Origin: Dermatemys mawii
Lineage: Eukaryota; Chordata; Testudines; Dermatemydidae
Assembly (NCBI GenBank): GCA_007922305.1
Contig: ML677358.1
Coordinates: 18,339,327-18,403,326, forward strand
DNA length: 64,000 nt
Reading direction: 5' to 3'
Translations under genes and position numbers: made by a program
Notes under the pieces: model-generated
What the model was told of the DNA's origin: nothing
Database searches by the model: none
Seen by the model: the letters and a program-made list of their open reading frames with translations, nothing else
Part shown: positions 24,576 through 36,259 of the stretch, piece after piece
Layout of the letters: the number at the start of each line of letters is the position of its first letter
Position numbering within the stretch: the stretch's first letter is position 1

Positions 24576-25189
24576 GCCAGGGAGGGCATGCTTAAGGCAG
24601 GACCCCCTCCGGGCCTATGTTACGATTCACCTACAGCTCCCCCAAACCAGCACATCCTCCACCCCCTTCCCTTCACTCGCTAGCCATTTTATGACTAAAT
24701 GAGATAGTTAGGCTTCAGGTGAGCCTCCCACAGTGAATCCCACCAGGGGAGGGAGAGAAAGAGGAAGGAAACTCTGCAAAGTTAATCCCCAGGTGGGATT
24801 AGCCTGATGTACCTGGGCCTGTACTTTGCCACCACCGCCCTGTGTTCCCTAACACAAGACAGGGTCAGAGGATGGCTGCATTCCAGCAGCCTCCAAAGAC
24901 TCCTTGGGCTTGGGGCCTCTTCAAGGCAGACAACAGAGATCAGCCCCAAAGATGAACCAGTTCCCAGATGATACTGGGATCAGGGTGGGAAAAAGTGGCA
25001 TAAAGTCAGGACGGAGGAGTTCTGTGGTGTAAACAAAACAGCCTCGTTTCTGTGTGGAAAGGCGGAGAGCCATGCAGAGAGGTCCACGTGGGACAATCTG
25101 ACTCCTCCCAGAAACGCCGGCTGTCCAGCTGTGAACAGGACTTGGAATTGCCTCGATCTCATCACTCTGATCCAAGCCTTTCAAGGTAG

Positions 25190-25485
25190 TGGGTGAGATC
25201 CTAGCCCCAATGAAGTCAATGGCAAAACTCCCATTGACTTCAAGGGAGGCTCACACTGTAGCTGGGAGCAAGTCTCCCAGAGCGGGTAGCGCAGTACGAA
25301 CAGCTGTGTAGACATTACAGCTCCGGTAGCAGCTCACCTCACCTCTGGGTCGGAGCTCAATGGCTAATCCAAGTCTCCACCAGAGCCACAATGTCCACAC
25401 TGCTATTTTTGTGTGCTAGTGCGATTGCCTCTATCTACCCCAGCTGGGAGGCTGGCTACCAGCTGCAGTGTAGACCTCCTCATGG
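25190..25485. mobile_element. Short repeat joined to a GTCTACACTG-class TIR element
   Basis: 25190-25260 carries AATGAAGTCAATGGCAAAAC and CCCATTGACTTCAAGGGAGG (inverted pair). From about 25260 the sequence includes GTGTAGACATTACAGC, TGTCCACACTGC and the terminal CTGCAGTGTAGACCTCC, diagnostic of the TIR class. Boundaries are approximate. Confidence 0.5.
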
Positions 25486-25729
25486 GACCCAGGATTTCAC
25501 CCAGCACGTTTACACCCATGAACCAAAGATGAGTACTTGGTAAGACCACACTCTGGTTTTGCTGGATACTTTTCTCCCCTAAAAGTGAAAAATGAAGTCG
25601 GTGTCTTCCACCCTCTACAGTGATCAGCTGCTTGATTTTAAGAAGTTTGTTGGTCTAGTGTGAGAGCAACAAGTTCGAGAAGAAAACCCAGCTACTGCAA
25701 AAGGGGAAAAAAACACTGGCATTTAATGG

Positions 25730-25930
25730 ATTTCTACAAGCTTTAATAGCTCACTGTATTAATGTATGAGCAGGGCTTTGCTCTGCTGAAAGTGATTAAT
25801 TTCTTGAAAATGCTAAGGTCACGCTAATTGACATGACCTGTGTAATTAAGCAGTCTCTGTTTACACATTGAAAGCTCAACTGCTGTGAAGCTGGGCTTGC
25901 ATGACAGAATGTCTTTACAAGTGAAGAGAT
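25730..25930. promoter_or_regulatory. Candidate conserved non-coding element
   Basis: Repeat-free block with AAGCTTTAATAGCTCACTG, GTGATTAATTTC, CTAATTGACATGACC and TGTAATTAAGCAG, giving several homeodomain-type TAATTA/TTAATT cores. Motif-based only. Confidence 0.3.
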
Positions 25931-26194
25931 CAACCACCTTTCTTACGCCCTACCTGCTCACCTACACAGGCTCCTGATTGCTGTTCTGAGGGAACATGCA
26001 AAGGTATTACCATATGAAAATCAGCCCGTATCTTGGGGGAATACGAAACTGGCAGTGCGTACATATCATGAACCGTGGGCTTTGACAGGCCCCAGACCTG
26101 GCTGTTCATGCTAGATTGCCCTACTGGCGAGAACACCCTTGGAGAATACTTTTCGTCTTAGAGGAGAATATATATTTTAATAAATGGGAATAGC

Positions 26195-26390
26195 TCCCAG
26201 TGGGAGCATGGTATAGAGGAAGGTGCATGTGGCTGGATGCTAGGGACCCCTGGCATCCTAATCCCAGGTCTGACACTGACCAGGTGTATGACCTAGGCCA
26301 TGTCACTTCCCTTCCTGTACGTCAGCTGCACAGGAATAAATAATACTCACCTACCTTGTGGGGAATTACAGGAATTAACCTGTTAGCATG
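26195..26390 (+). repeat. MIR-like SINE, plus orientation
   Basis: GCATGGTATAGAGGAAGGTG (tRNA-like start), TCCCAGGTCTGACACTGACC, GTATGACCTAGGCCATGTCAC and TAATACTCACCTACCTTGTG appear in MIR order. The promoter boxes are decayed. Confidence 0.75.
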
Positions 26391-26914
26391 CATGCAGTAC
26401 AAGAAAGAGGCATTGAGTATTATCAACACTCATACAACGTGTACCACTTATGACTAAGTGCTGCGGTGGCTGGAAGGGGACTCAGTGCACCCTCTGCTTC
26501 ACAGGTGCTGGTGTTCTGCGTAGACGGTCATTGGCCCACTTCCAACTCAGCGACCTATCTACGACCCACCTGGATTGGGGGACAAACCCCTTGCTGCCTC
26601 TAGGTGAAGGTTAACCCCAACCCCTGAGGGCAGACCTGAGTAAGAAACCTCACGGAGCTTGCCTTCACTAAACTCCTGCATTGCCCTTGATGAGGGAGGA
26701 TCATTTCTCCAACTTACCTATCCCTTGTAGGCAAAACACCCTCTGAATGATCACACACGATGTGTCCTTTGGGCACAAACTTCCCACCATTGCCAACACT
26801 TGGCTGGCTCCAGCGTTGTGAGATCTAGAGTAGACTATGCTTCCATGGCCAGTGACATTTTAAATTCCATATCCTTATGGCCCTTCATTTTCAGTTTTTA
26901 TTTTATTTATTTTT

Positions 26915-27030
26915 TCCTGGGAATTTATCAGTGTTTATTACCACAAGTCACAACAACAAAAGCAGGTGAAAATCAGTGCAAAAAAAAACTATTAATATTT
27001 TTTCTGGGTAAATATTGGGGTTTATTTTGG
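26915..27030. repeat. Interspersed repeat copy (AATTTATCAGTGTTTAT type)
   Basis: GGTGAAAATCAGTGCAAAAA followed by CTGGGTAAATATTGGGGTTTA resembles the block at 27690-27790, which reads GGTGAAAATCAGAACAAATG then CTGGGAATTTGGGGGTAAAA. Two diverged copies of one family is the simplest reading. Confidence 0.4.
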
Positions 27031-27689
27031 TGGATGGAAGGGGTGGAGGGCATATTCAGTAGATTAATGTTTTGATTTCCATTCATCAATACGGTTTGCT
27101 ACAGAACCAAACCAGAACTCAAAACACAATGCCACCTCTGAGTTTAAGAAAACAATACATCTCTAATCCCCAAATAAAACTTTTCATTTGAAAAAACAGT
27201 TTCCTGTTGTAGAAGTAGAACTATTAGGCTATTATTTAATAATTGGGCCACACCATTTGTAGCGCATGTACTCAACTTCATCCTTTTCTTCTGGTTTTTG
27301 TTTTTTTAAAAACTTTCAAATACTTTCTTATGTTCTGAAACATATTCTGAGACAGATTTCCGTTTTCTTCCCATTTTACTGTGTCAAAGCTTTAAACCGT
27401 TATCTGCTAGCAGCTTGAATGTATACGTGGCAGGCATGAGATTCATCAGTACATTCAGACGCACACACACTTCAGAGCTTGCATGCGAGCCTGTTTATGA
27501 GTCTAGACGATACACATAATAAACACATAGCTTTACTTCAACAGGCAGCTTTGCATATAGAGAGAGACTAGCGTGTTATCGGAATACATCTATCTTTGGG
27601 GAATGAATTGTATTGTAGTATTAATTTAGCTGTTTTATTTAGTTAAGTTAATTTAGTTATTTTTTATATATTTGAATGATACAAAAGTA

Positions 27690-27790
27690 AGGTGAAAATC
27701 AGAACAAATGAATAAGACTTTTTGTAAAACCTGGGAATTTGGGGGTAAAAATTGGTTTATACTGAAAACAAAGGAGCTTACATATCTTTT
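27690..27790. repeat. Second copy of the 26915 repeat
   Basis: It shares GGTGAAAATCAG, CTGGGAATTT and GGGGTAAAAATTGGTTTA spacing with the copy at 26915. The open frame at 27708 runs through it and is not a gene. Confidence 0.4.
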
Positions 27791-28466
27791 AGGCTGGTAC
27801 CGAGCACATTTACACAACACAATGGAAAAATATTGGTGGCTAGTTGGAGCTCCATTCATCCCACAGCGCCCAGCCTATGTTTCCACAGGTGGGTGCTTAC
27901 AATGGGAGGGAAGTCTTTGTCAAAAACACCCTAGTGAAGAACAGACAGTGCGAGTTTTGCCTGAGTGGGACAGTATAAAATTAATTCAATCTTTCAAAAA
28001 ATAAAAAAAATCTTTCAAACTGCAGCAAAGGACTCCCCAGGGGAGCTTGTTTAGATTTTCAGCATAACCGTATATGTTTTGGTGACAAGATTTCCCCCAC
28101 AAATAGATATTGTTTGCTCACTTAAAATCTTTACATGAAGGCACAGTTAGGTTTTAGGGCAAAGCAGGCTATCCTAGAGAGAAGCAACCATGTGATTCAA
28201 CACAGCAACAGTACAAGGTCACTTCTGTTTCTTCCCTTCACAGTTTTACTTCCCATGGGGATGGCACCATCTTCAAGTCTTCTCTTGCCCAGAGCATGAA
28301 AATTCAAGAACTTCCTGCTAATTTGTGCTGCCACTGGGAATCCCAAAACCTGAGATCAGTATAATAAATGTCAGCATCTTCCAGTTAATTACCAGCTTAG
28401 CTTGGGTCAAATGATTTCTATCCCACCAGTTGACTATTTTTAAAGAAGGAAGCATGACACACTGAC

Positions 28467-28548
28467 CTGGAATCTCCGCATGTCCCGGGGGTTTCCTGCA
28501 TTTTTTAGGCAATTTTGGTTACATTTGAGAAAAAATTTCAAGAAGAAC
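28467..28548 (-). CDS. EBF1: EBF1 coding exon (probably exon 7): DNA-binding domain segment
   Basis: On the minus strand this 82-nt exon has one base finishing a split codon, then 27 codons beginning [13 protein letters not shown] and ending [10 protein letters not shown]. That matches residues about 186-212 of the recalled vertebrate EBF1 DNA-binding domain, just after the zinc knuckle carried by the preceding exon. The acceptor is CTTTTCTCCACAG with a good pyrimidine tract; the donor is CAG followed by GTCAGT. The exon ends in phase 0, exactly what the exon at 18756-18897 needs, and lies about 9.6 kb upstream of it in gene orientation. No substitution relative to the remembered protein is seen, so strong purifying selection is likely. 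It is too short to stand out as an open reading frame and was found by reading the minus strand for the expected peptide. Confidence 0.95.
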
Positions 28549-29379
28549 CTGTGGAGAAAAGAGACACTGTCATTAGCCTCTCAGATGCATACCGCATGTA
28601 TCATCATGTCCCTTTCCTGAGACGGATCCAATAAATCCTTACTCCAATTAGCAATCCTTATTCACACATGCTGTCCCTTCGACTGGCCACACGGGTAAGG
28701 GCTGTGCACGTGGCTTCCAACCAGCAAAACACTTCAGCTTGTGCTTAAGAACTTTGCTTTGTCACAGGCATACACGTTTGCAGAATTGGTCCCTATGTCA
28801 CTTTAAATGGCTAGCCTCATGGAATCATGCTGTCTTCCACAGCCACCAGGAAGTTAAGGAGACGATTTCAGTACAGCAGAGAGAAAGCAGAAGAATGCTG
28901 GCCAAGAAAGCGTCTTTGCATAGAAGAGGTTTCATCTCACAAGTTCATGTGTGGCACGTAAACCTCAATTTGATGCAAAAAATGTAAAGCGTTCTGCACA
29001 ATCTGAATCTTGATCCAACAATTCAACCAAATTTGTCAACACAATTTAAGCTGGTTCGTGACAATTTACATAAATGAATGAACAAACCCCTGCAGGGGTG
29101 AGGAGAAGTCTTGATTAAAAGGCTGATCTCATGGAAGAAATTAAATGATTGCCCATACCTATATGTGGCTTTAAGAAAAGATACTGCATTTTACAAGCCC
29201 CCAAAAGCAGACATTTTACTGAAAATATTTTCCTCACTATTATGCACCAATGGACCATAAACCCATAAAGACAAGTTGATGAATAATAGTGGGTCTCATA
29301 TTCCTGGCTCCCTCCTCATGAGCCAGGATTTTTCAGTCTTTTGTCCAAAACAAACTATAGCCAGTGCTCTACTAAAGAT

Positions 29380-30480
29380 TATTGTGAAAAATTAAATCAT
29401 GCACCAAGCTTTAAAACCAGGCACAACCACACCGAGCATCATTATATCTGCAATAGCTGTTGATTAATCAGGCAGAGGCTAATTTACCCTGTCTCCACTT
29501 ATAAAGAGGCACCAGGGGGTGATTGTTTGTTATTGTTTTACTTAAAATCAGAAGGTTAATTTTTTGCAAGTGTCCATCCTGATCCCCGGTGAGGACCCAC
29601 AGTGGCCACTAAGTGGCATAATTTGCATATGCCAAAATCAAGAAAGGCAAAACTGGGCTCATTGCATGGAAACATTTTGCAGCTCTGTTTTGCTGGTTGG
29701 TGTTCTGGCCTGCTGCTCCCCAGCTCCGTTGTGGAAATGCATCCTAAAGAGGCCTGTTTCACTGTTGTGTCAGCTCCTTCATGCTATAAAAATCATATTA
29801 GGCAACGGCCGTGGTGACAAAGTTAAACTTCAGGGGGACTACTTTCATTTAAGGAAATCAAAGAGACCAATCAATATAAAGCAATAAGGAGTCATAAGAC
29901 TCTTTCAACGGCGGATGGCAAGGGCGCTGTTTGTTTACGCTCAATTACAGAGCGGTATACACATTGCATTTTCTCATCAAGTAGGTCTGGATATTCAATA
30001 AACGAAAGTTGGTGCTATTTGTCATGTGTGTGTCTTTTTAAGCCTCTAATGGCCAGCTGTGACAGCCTGATTCAGATTGTGTAGAAGGAGCTGTCAGCAC
30101 AAATCCTGGCATCTTGACGCCAGACAACTGCTTGCCACCAGGCGAAGGTTTGTACTTGTGCCAGAATGGATTTTGAGAGACAAGCAAATAGGGCATTAAT
30201 TCCGCCAAAGAAAAACGAAATGCAGGGAGAGTTCAGGATCTTACACTTCACATGATGGCTTTCCTGTCAACAGCCCATCATTTAGCTTGTGAGCTATGAA
30301 GGGCACGGACATTAGATCCTTCTTGCCCTAAGCTGGCCCTGTCATGCGGAATGCTGGCAGAATAGCGAGACCACCCCTCCGCGAGAGATTGCTGGCTGAA
30401 ATAAAAAGCCGGGCCATCTGTTGGGAGGCAAAGACATCCCTGTCAACTGGTGCCTGGAGCCTCAAACCAGCCCTTATGTG
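29380..30480. promoter_or_regulatory. Candidate regulatory cluster in intron 6, just upstream of exon 7
   Basis: About 1.1 kb shows almost no repeat signature. Motifs include GTTGATTAATCAGGC near 29458, an octamer ATTTGCAT at 29621-29628, CCAATCAATATAAAGC near 29868, TTTACGCTCAATTACAG near 29935, and AGGAGCTGTCAGCACA and TTCCTGTCAACAGCCC (TGTCA half sites). It lies about 0.8-1.9 kb upstream of exon 7 in gene orientation. It could be several elements; conservation was not checked. Confidence 0.4.
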
Positions 30481-31315
30481 GCAAAGTCTCTCAGAACTGC
30501 TTATTCTTTAGGGAAAAGTCTGCTCTGCCCCAGGGATTTGCTAGAGAATTCTTCAGAGTTTTCCAGAATGTAGGAGCCAAGCAGCTGACCACTTTGGCTT
30601 GAACTGCCCTAAAGAAATATATTACCAGGAAGGGAGGGTGGGAGATGTAACAGTTAAAAATATCTGCACTGACAGACGGAGTCAAACGTGCCATGCAAAT
30701 GTAGAAAACATTTATCATGTTAACTTCGCACGGCATGTGTAAACACTGGGGGGGTGTGTGCGTCTGTGTGTGTGCATGCTCACATACACACTCTAATCAA
30801 CTCAAAAGCCCCCACAAAATAGGCAAAGCTCTTAACGGAGCCCTCTATCAAAACTCTAAGCTTTTCCTCTGCTTAACAAGCTATGTCATTCTCTCGTTTT
30901 ATAAGCTGGCGCCAGATCAAAAGCACCCAGCACCTACATGAAATACAACAGCTGGTCTCTAGGGTCTGCAAAGTCTAATTCAAAAGCTCCAAAATTTTAT
31001 TGTAGTTACATGGGTGCATCTCTCCTGAAGTCAACGGGCATTTCACCCTCAGAAACTGAAGAAGAATTGAGGCTGACTTATTTAGTTTTACTAAAAAAGG
31101 TGATTTCTGTAAACTTCAGGAAAGTTATATTTTTTTAAGCCCCAGCATTTTGGAGAGGAATTTTCAAAACACAGATCTTGCCCCTTTTAATTTCTCTTAC
31201 TTTGTTCTAAAAATAAATCAGCTAATAAAAGACTCTATCCACTCTTGAATTCTTATTCTACTGGGAGACAAACCACAATGTGGGCTGAATATTGTCTCAT
31301 AAAGCACCAGCTCCA

Positions 31316-31400
31316 AGCAGGCTCAGTGGCCATGTGAACTGTGTTTTGCCCTAACCCATGAGAGACATGGGTTTGATTTCTGGCAAGCAGAGTGCCTAGC
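31316..31400 (+). repeat. Possible tRNA-derived SINE head
   Basis: GGCTCAGTGGCC at 31320-31331 fits a pol III A box and GGGTTTGATTTC at 31369-31380 fits a B box, about 50 bp apart. No folded tRNA with a normal anticodon loop is evident, so it would be a SINE relic rather than a tRNA gene. Confidence 0.3.
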
Positions 31401-32889
31401 ATCCTGTTCTGCACAAATCTCTGTGGTCCACTTCAGTTGGGTTGCACAGGTGAAATGGAGGGCAGCATCTGACCCAGTGTTAGTTGGCTCTAAAGGGAGA
31501 ACCACTTTGGCTAGAAACCAGGTGGCTAGAATACCACTGCCTATCATGCTGACAAATACTCTCTCACTGTTTCCTTGTACTCCCTGGTGTGTCTCTACCC
31601 ATCTATTGTCCCTTGTCCTTATTATCTTAGAATTATTAACTTTGCTGCATTCTTTACCTTGAGCCCCATTCTGCCACCTTACTCTGCAAGTCATCCTAGT
31701 ATAAAAGGTCAGACTCACCCAGGAGTACTGCTGGCAAAATGGGGCCCATTCTAAACATAACTTACCTGTTTGTTTGTTTACCTCTAACTTCTTAAAATCA
31801 GGTTATTTTTTCAGAGTTAACTTTTTTCCCATATGGGGGGGGGCAGAAAATAGTATTCACACTAACTGTTGAAGTCTGAAATTTGCTCACTAGGTGAAAT
31901 ACAGGTGCAATGCACAGGTGTGCTGATAAAAGCCTGAACTTTTATTTCTGAGCCCCAGCCACTAGATGTGGGTCAGGTTTCCCAAAGGCTGGAACAATTT
32001 TTATAGTGGGGGTGCTGATGATGGGAACCCTGTATTTGGTGCTTGTTATTACTGCTTCAGCCACCCCTAGTTCCAGCACCACTGTGTCTCTGTTATGTGA
32101 CAAAAGTCAGCATCCATGATTCCCATGTCCCAGCTGTGTCCTGTATCCTAGCTGTGTCCTGTGTGCCACTGGGACATCTGCTTTGGTTTTTTTTGCAATC
32201 AAACAACACATCTGCTAGCCCCTCCCACCTGACACACACACACAGACTAACACAGCCAACAAATGAAACAGACTGTGACCAACCCCACTGTAGAGTGCGG
32301 CTGTGGTACCAGCCCGCACAAGGTCTCTGGCACTGCACTAATGTGTCCCAGCAATGCAGACATGCTGCACCCGTCCCGTCAATATCTGCACCCTTAGGGT
32401 AACAAAGAACTGCTGTATGAGCGCAGCCAGAAACTAAATGGTGCACATGCCCTAGACACAATTACTCGAATGGCTCCAACAGTGATTAACACGACAGACC
32501 TCAGCCAAGCCCCTAGAGGCCATCCGGTCCAATAGTCCGAAGGGATGGTCCTCAGGCCAAGTTCCAGTGATAGCTCCTTGTGGACACTGCTCTTCTGGAG
32601 GCAATCACACTGGCCTGCAGATTCCCCGAGCACTGTTCAGCCCTTGTGCCTTGGTGGGGCCCGTCTAGACAGTCCCCTTGGTTGCAGACCCCTTCCTAGG
32701 TCTGCCTTTTCACAGTAGTTGCTGCTCTTCTGCCAGTAACAGCCTGCGTCATTGCCTGGCTCTGAGTTCTCTTCCCCAGCTCCCGGGCTGCCTATCCTTC
32801 ACTCTGCAATGATTTCCCAGGTTGTTGCCTCCTGTTCCCGAATCCTTCCTGAGCCTGATGTTCACTGACCACCCTTCCTGTCCCAGAGG

Positions 32890-34487
32890 AGACCCCTCTC
32901 TTGGAGAGACGTCGCACTGGAGGCAAGCACAATGCCTCCAAAATGAGCCAAAGCATAAGATATGACTAACATGGAGGTCAAGGTAGAGGCTTGAACCCCA
33001 TATGACAGATGTAAGTACTATTCTGCTTCTTATTAGGCATCTGTCCATAACTAAGATCTCGGTCCCTCCATGGTTTCCGATCTCATGACCACTTATTCTA
33101 GAAAATAACTTTCTGCAGTTGTTTGTACAGATGCTGAGCTGAATCCACTGCCCAGCATCAACATTAGCTGATGATGGTGATGTGTGTTATCAGCCATGGG
33201 CTAATTACTTTTGTCAATATACGAGCATGTCATTAGTATTCTGGCTGTCCCCAGGAAAACATAGCCCATGTCCTCCATGGCTTTGTTCAGAGGTCATCTA
33301 TTCCTCCTGCCGGACTGTCCCTTGGGTATGGTTATGATAAGCTTCAGTCTGGGTAATATAGCTGTTATCTTGAGAAGTTGCCAGCCACTTCTTCAGTGAA
33401 TTCAAGATGATCACCTTTGCGCTTTCCGATCAAATCAGACCTCCCAAACTCATGGCTTCCATCCAGAACTGAACATTCTCTGGGATTTTGAACTCTAGAC
33501 ACTGTCTCCTTGACTTTCCTCTTCCAGTAGCACTAGTGTTCCATGGTCTTAGTCAAACCATTTGGATCTATACAAATCCCCAACTGCTTTGGGTTTACCA
33601 GAGACAATACAGTAAATCCAGTCAGCTGGTGCCTGAATTCACTCAAGAACATCTTATTTTATCGTCTTATTAAGTGCAACTTTCACTTTTCCCCTCTGCT
33701 TTTGGGACATTATTTGGCACATACATATTTGGCAGAACACTGGGATCTCTATGAGTGTGATGTACTATATCTTTAATGCATCCCAGCCCCTTAAATGCAT
33801 TGGATTCTTTCAGGGCACATTTTGCCTCTTGCTCAGAAGACAACCTGCTTAATCAGAAGCATTTGCAGACTGCTCTTCAACCAGGCACACATGGGACATC
33901 CCACTCTGCCATCCCAAACTCCACAGAGTGACGTCTGTCCTTAAACAGACATCCCAGACTGGTTTTGCCACTTAGACTCATTTTTTTGCCCACTATAGGA
34001 AATAATATTTTTTATTTTAGCAATATTTAGTCACTAATCCATCTGCAAGAAATAACCTTCTCTGGACCTCAAGATCAATTATACCATCGATAATTAGGTC
34101 TCCAATTAGTCTAGATTTAGCTTTTTCATGCAGGTCTGTAATATTATTGTCAATGGCCTCACTTGACAGTTTGGTTTTCTGTGTATGCATTTCTCGGTTT
34201 TGCATGCATCAAGTTATTCTTGAAATTTTTCAGTGACTTTGGACATTTGCAAACCCCCTCCATGCTCTCCCTGGAATCAACTGTAGCTTCTCAATACTTC
34301 TGGGCTTGCAAACCACAACAACATGGGGGATTTCACCCTCACAGATTTCTTTGTGAGATCGTTTAACTTCCAGACATTCTGGAACTGTTGCAATCATCTC
34401 TTCCAGCCATATGCTAGGTTTCCTCCAGGCCTGAGGTGGCTTCATTTGCTCCAGTTTTGCCAGTGATTTAGTTTACTTCTGACACCA
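32890..34487 (-). mobile_element. Decayed Ty3/gypsy-like LTR retrotransposon, internal region
   Basis: Reading the minus strand from the LTR, the primer-binding region TGGTGTCAGAAGTA (34474-34487) directly follows a terminal ACA at 34488. Next comes a Gag-like segment with GDLIIDGIIDLEVQRRLF (about 34040-34100), the conserved Gypsy Gag pattern. Then come Pol landmarks: FKGLGCIKDI with VHHTHRDPSVLP and VPNNVPKAEGK (about 33680-33800), and GICIDPNGLTK at 33548-33580, which matches the Gypsy reverse-transcriptase motif. The protease appears to be missing between them, and frames are broken throughout. It is an ancient inactive copy. The far edge near 32890 is a guess. Confidence 0.7.
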
Positions 34488-34833
34488 TGTATTATAGGTG
34501 TGACACACAGGGTTGCTGGAAAAAAAGTGTTGCTTATTTGCTGCTCCTAGCGCACTGACAAGGGTCAGGATTCTGAAAGGTTAACACCGCTGTGGCATGG
34601 CAGGGGTCCATATTCAGTTACTCCAGTGGCTACTCTCAGACTAGAGATTCAACATTACAAGGTCAAATTCTACTCTCAGGTCCACACGAGGAACTCCCAT
34701 AGGGTCAGACTCTACTACAAGAACTTCAGTTCAAGGTGAGCTGCATGCAGGATGCAGCTTCAGTCTTCCTCTCAACACAACAATATGCCCACAGCCAGCT
34801 TCATGCATCTATGGTAAGAATTTGGCTCTAGAT
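34488..34833 (-). repeat. LTR of the gypsy-like element (part before the nested insertion)
   Basis: It begins TGTATTATAGGTGTG at 34488 on the plus strand, the complement of an LTR ending in ACA, directly next to the primer-binding region. The outer LTR end could not be fixed because a hAT element interrupts or borders it at 34834. The LTR may continue past 34996. Confidence 0.5.
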
Positions 34834-34996
34834 CAGCTATGTCTAATACGTTCGCCACTAGCCACATGTGGCTAATAGGCTACTGAATTGTGGCTAATGC
34901 ATGTGGCTTTTTTATAATGTAGCTAATAAGAAAAATTCAAAACCACAAGTGTGGCTAGCAGTGTAGCTAGCATAGAATTTCGATTGAACACCGCTG
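34834..34996. mobile_element. Non-autonomous hAT element, 163 bp, with perfect 8-bp target duplication
   Basis: CTCTAGAT is present exactly on both sides (34826-34833 and 34997-35004). The termini are CAGCTATGTCTAATAC on the left and, read inward from the right, CAGCGGTGTTCAATCG. The interior carries CCACATGTGGCTAATAGGC and a second TGTGGCTAAT. Both ends are complete, so this copy inserted precisely here, into or beside the older gypsy-like LTR. Confidence 0.88.
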
Positions 34997-35352
34997 CTCT
35001 AGATTAAGAAAAACCCACCCCAAAGAAGTTCCACAAAGGCCTTAAGCATGGAATAAACCATCCTAAACCCATATTTACATTTTAGAAGACAGAACTTAAG
35101 GGCAAACACAGTAAAACAGTTCATTAGGTAACAGCTTGTACATCATTAATTATTATGCAAAACACTGTTAGAGATCCAGGCGGCACAGACTGACTTTCCC
35201 AACCCCTGGGAAGTCACATTTGGATGTTTCAGTCAGTCCCTGCAATGCCCACAGTCACAGAACAAAAACAGACATAATGTAAGGAATAAAAAAGCCCTGT
35301 TTACACCCTTAGTGTCTGCTGAAGCTATGTGAAGCGTATACGGAAGGTATGG

Positions 35353-36081
35353 TGTAGTGGGGCAGCTGCCCCACTCCTGCAGAAAAAGGGTTAAAACAGC
35401 CCTGGGAAGGGCTGTGGCTGGGGGCAAGCTGCTCCCAGGCTGAGTAGAGTGGTGCTGGGCTGACTGGGAGGCAGGCTCAGCTGGGGGCCATGCCCCACAC
35501 AGAACCAGCTGGCTGTATAAAGGCAGGGAAGCCAAGAGTAAAGAGAGAGTCTCCTCTGGCTACAGAGGCAGACAGGCCTGGCTGCTGGGAGCTTGAGCAG
35601 GGTACCTAGAGTGGTGCAGTGCTGGGGCAAGGCAAGGGGAGCTGGGGGAGCTCTGGCCTGGAAACCCCCAGGCTGCAGGACCTAGGGGGCAGCCCAATAA
35701 AGGGTACTAGGGTTGCAGGGGGCAGCCCATGGCTCTACAGGCAGAAGCAACAGGCCAAACCCTCCTTGCTAATGATGAGTGGCAATGACACTGCAGTCTG
35801 CCCCAGGGAATGGGGGCAAGTGGTGACTGGCAGTTGCCTAGAATGAGACAAGGTGGGGATAGTGGGTGAGGGTTCCCCAGGGAGGGGGACCCAGAGCTAG
35901 ACTGTGGGGTTACTGCAGGGGTGCAGCACCATAGGGAAGAGGGCACTGGGGTCCAGGGAGGGACACGGGGCCAGTGGCAAGAGGGGCTACTGCCTACATA
36001 GGGCGCTCTGGACACTGGGACGAGCTAATTCCCTGGACGACCAGCGGGAAGCATCGCAGGGTGAGTCGCTGCTTTGCAACA
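35353..36081 (+). mobile_element. Probable solo LTR, 729 bp
   Basis: The sequence starts TGTAGTGGGGCAGC and ends GCTTTGCAACA, giving TG...CA termini, flanked by TATGG (35348-35352) and CATGG (36082-36086), a 4-of-5 match for a target duplication. Inside are a TATA box in GCTGTATAAAGGC near 35513 and a poly(A) signal CCAATAAAGGG near 35694, in the order expected of U3-R-U5. GGGGGCAGCCCA is repeated at both sides of the poly(A) signal. No internal retroelement region adjoins it. The long region after the poly(A) signal is unusual for U5. Confidence 0.65.
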
Positions 36082-36259
36082 CATGGTAACAAGAACATAG
36101 GCTCTCCTCCTGGCCTCTAGCTGTGGACTATCTGAATACAGATTGCATTTGCATCCAGCACAGCGCCCTTGTCCTTTGAAAGGAGCAGCCTGAGTGCTCC
36201 GGAGAAAGCTGCACTTGGCACAGTATCTTGTTCCCAAGTGGAATACTCCACTGAAGTCT

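Noticed and set aside
28318..28512. 64-codon open frame overlapping EBF1 exon 7
   Set aside because: It is a different minus-strand frame from the EBF1 coding frame and reads through the donor into the intron. The EBF1 frame explains the conservation.
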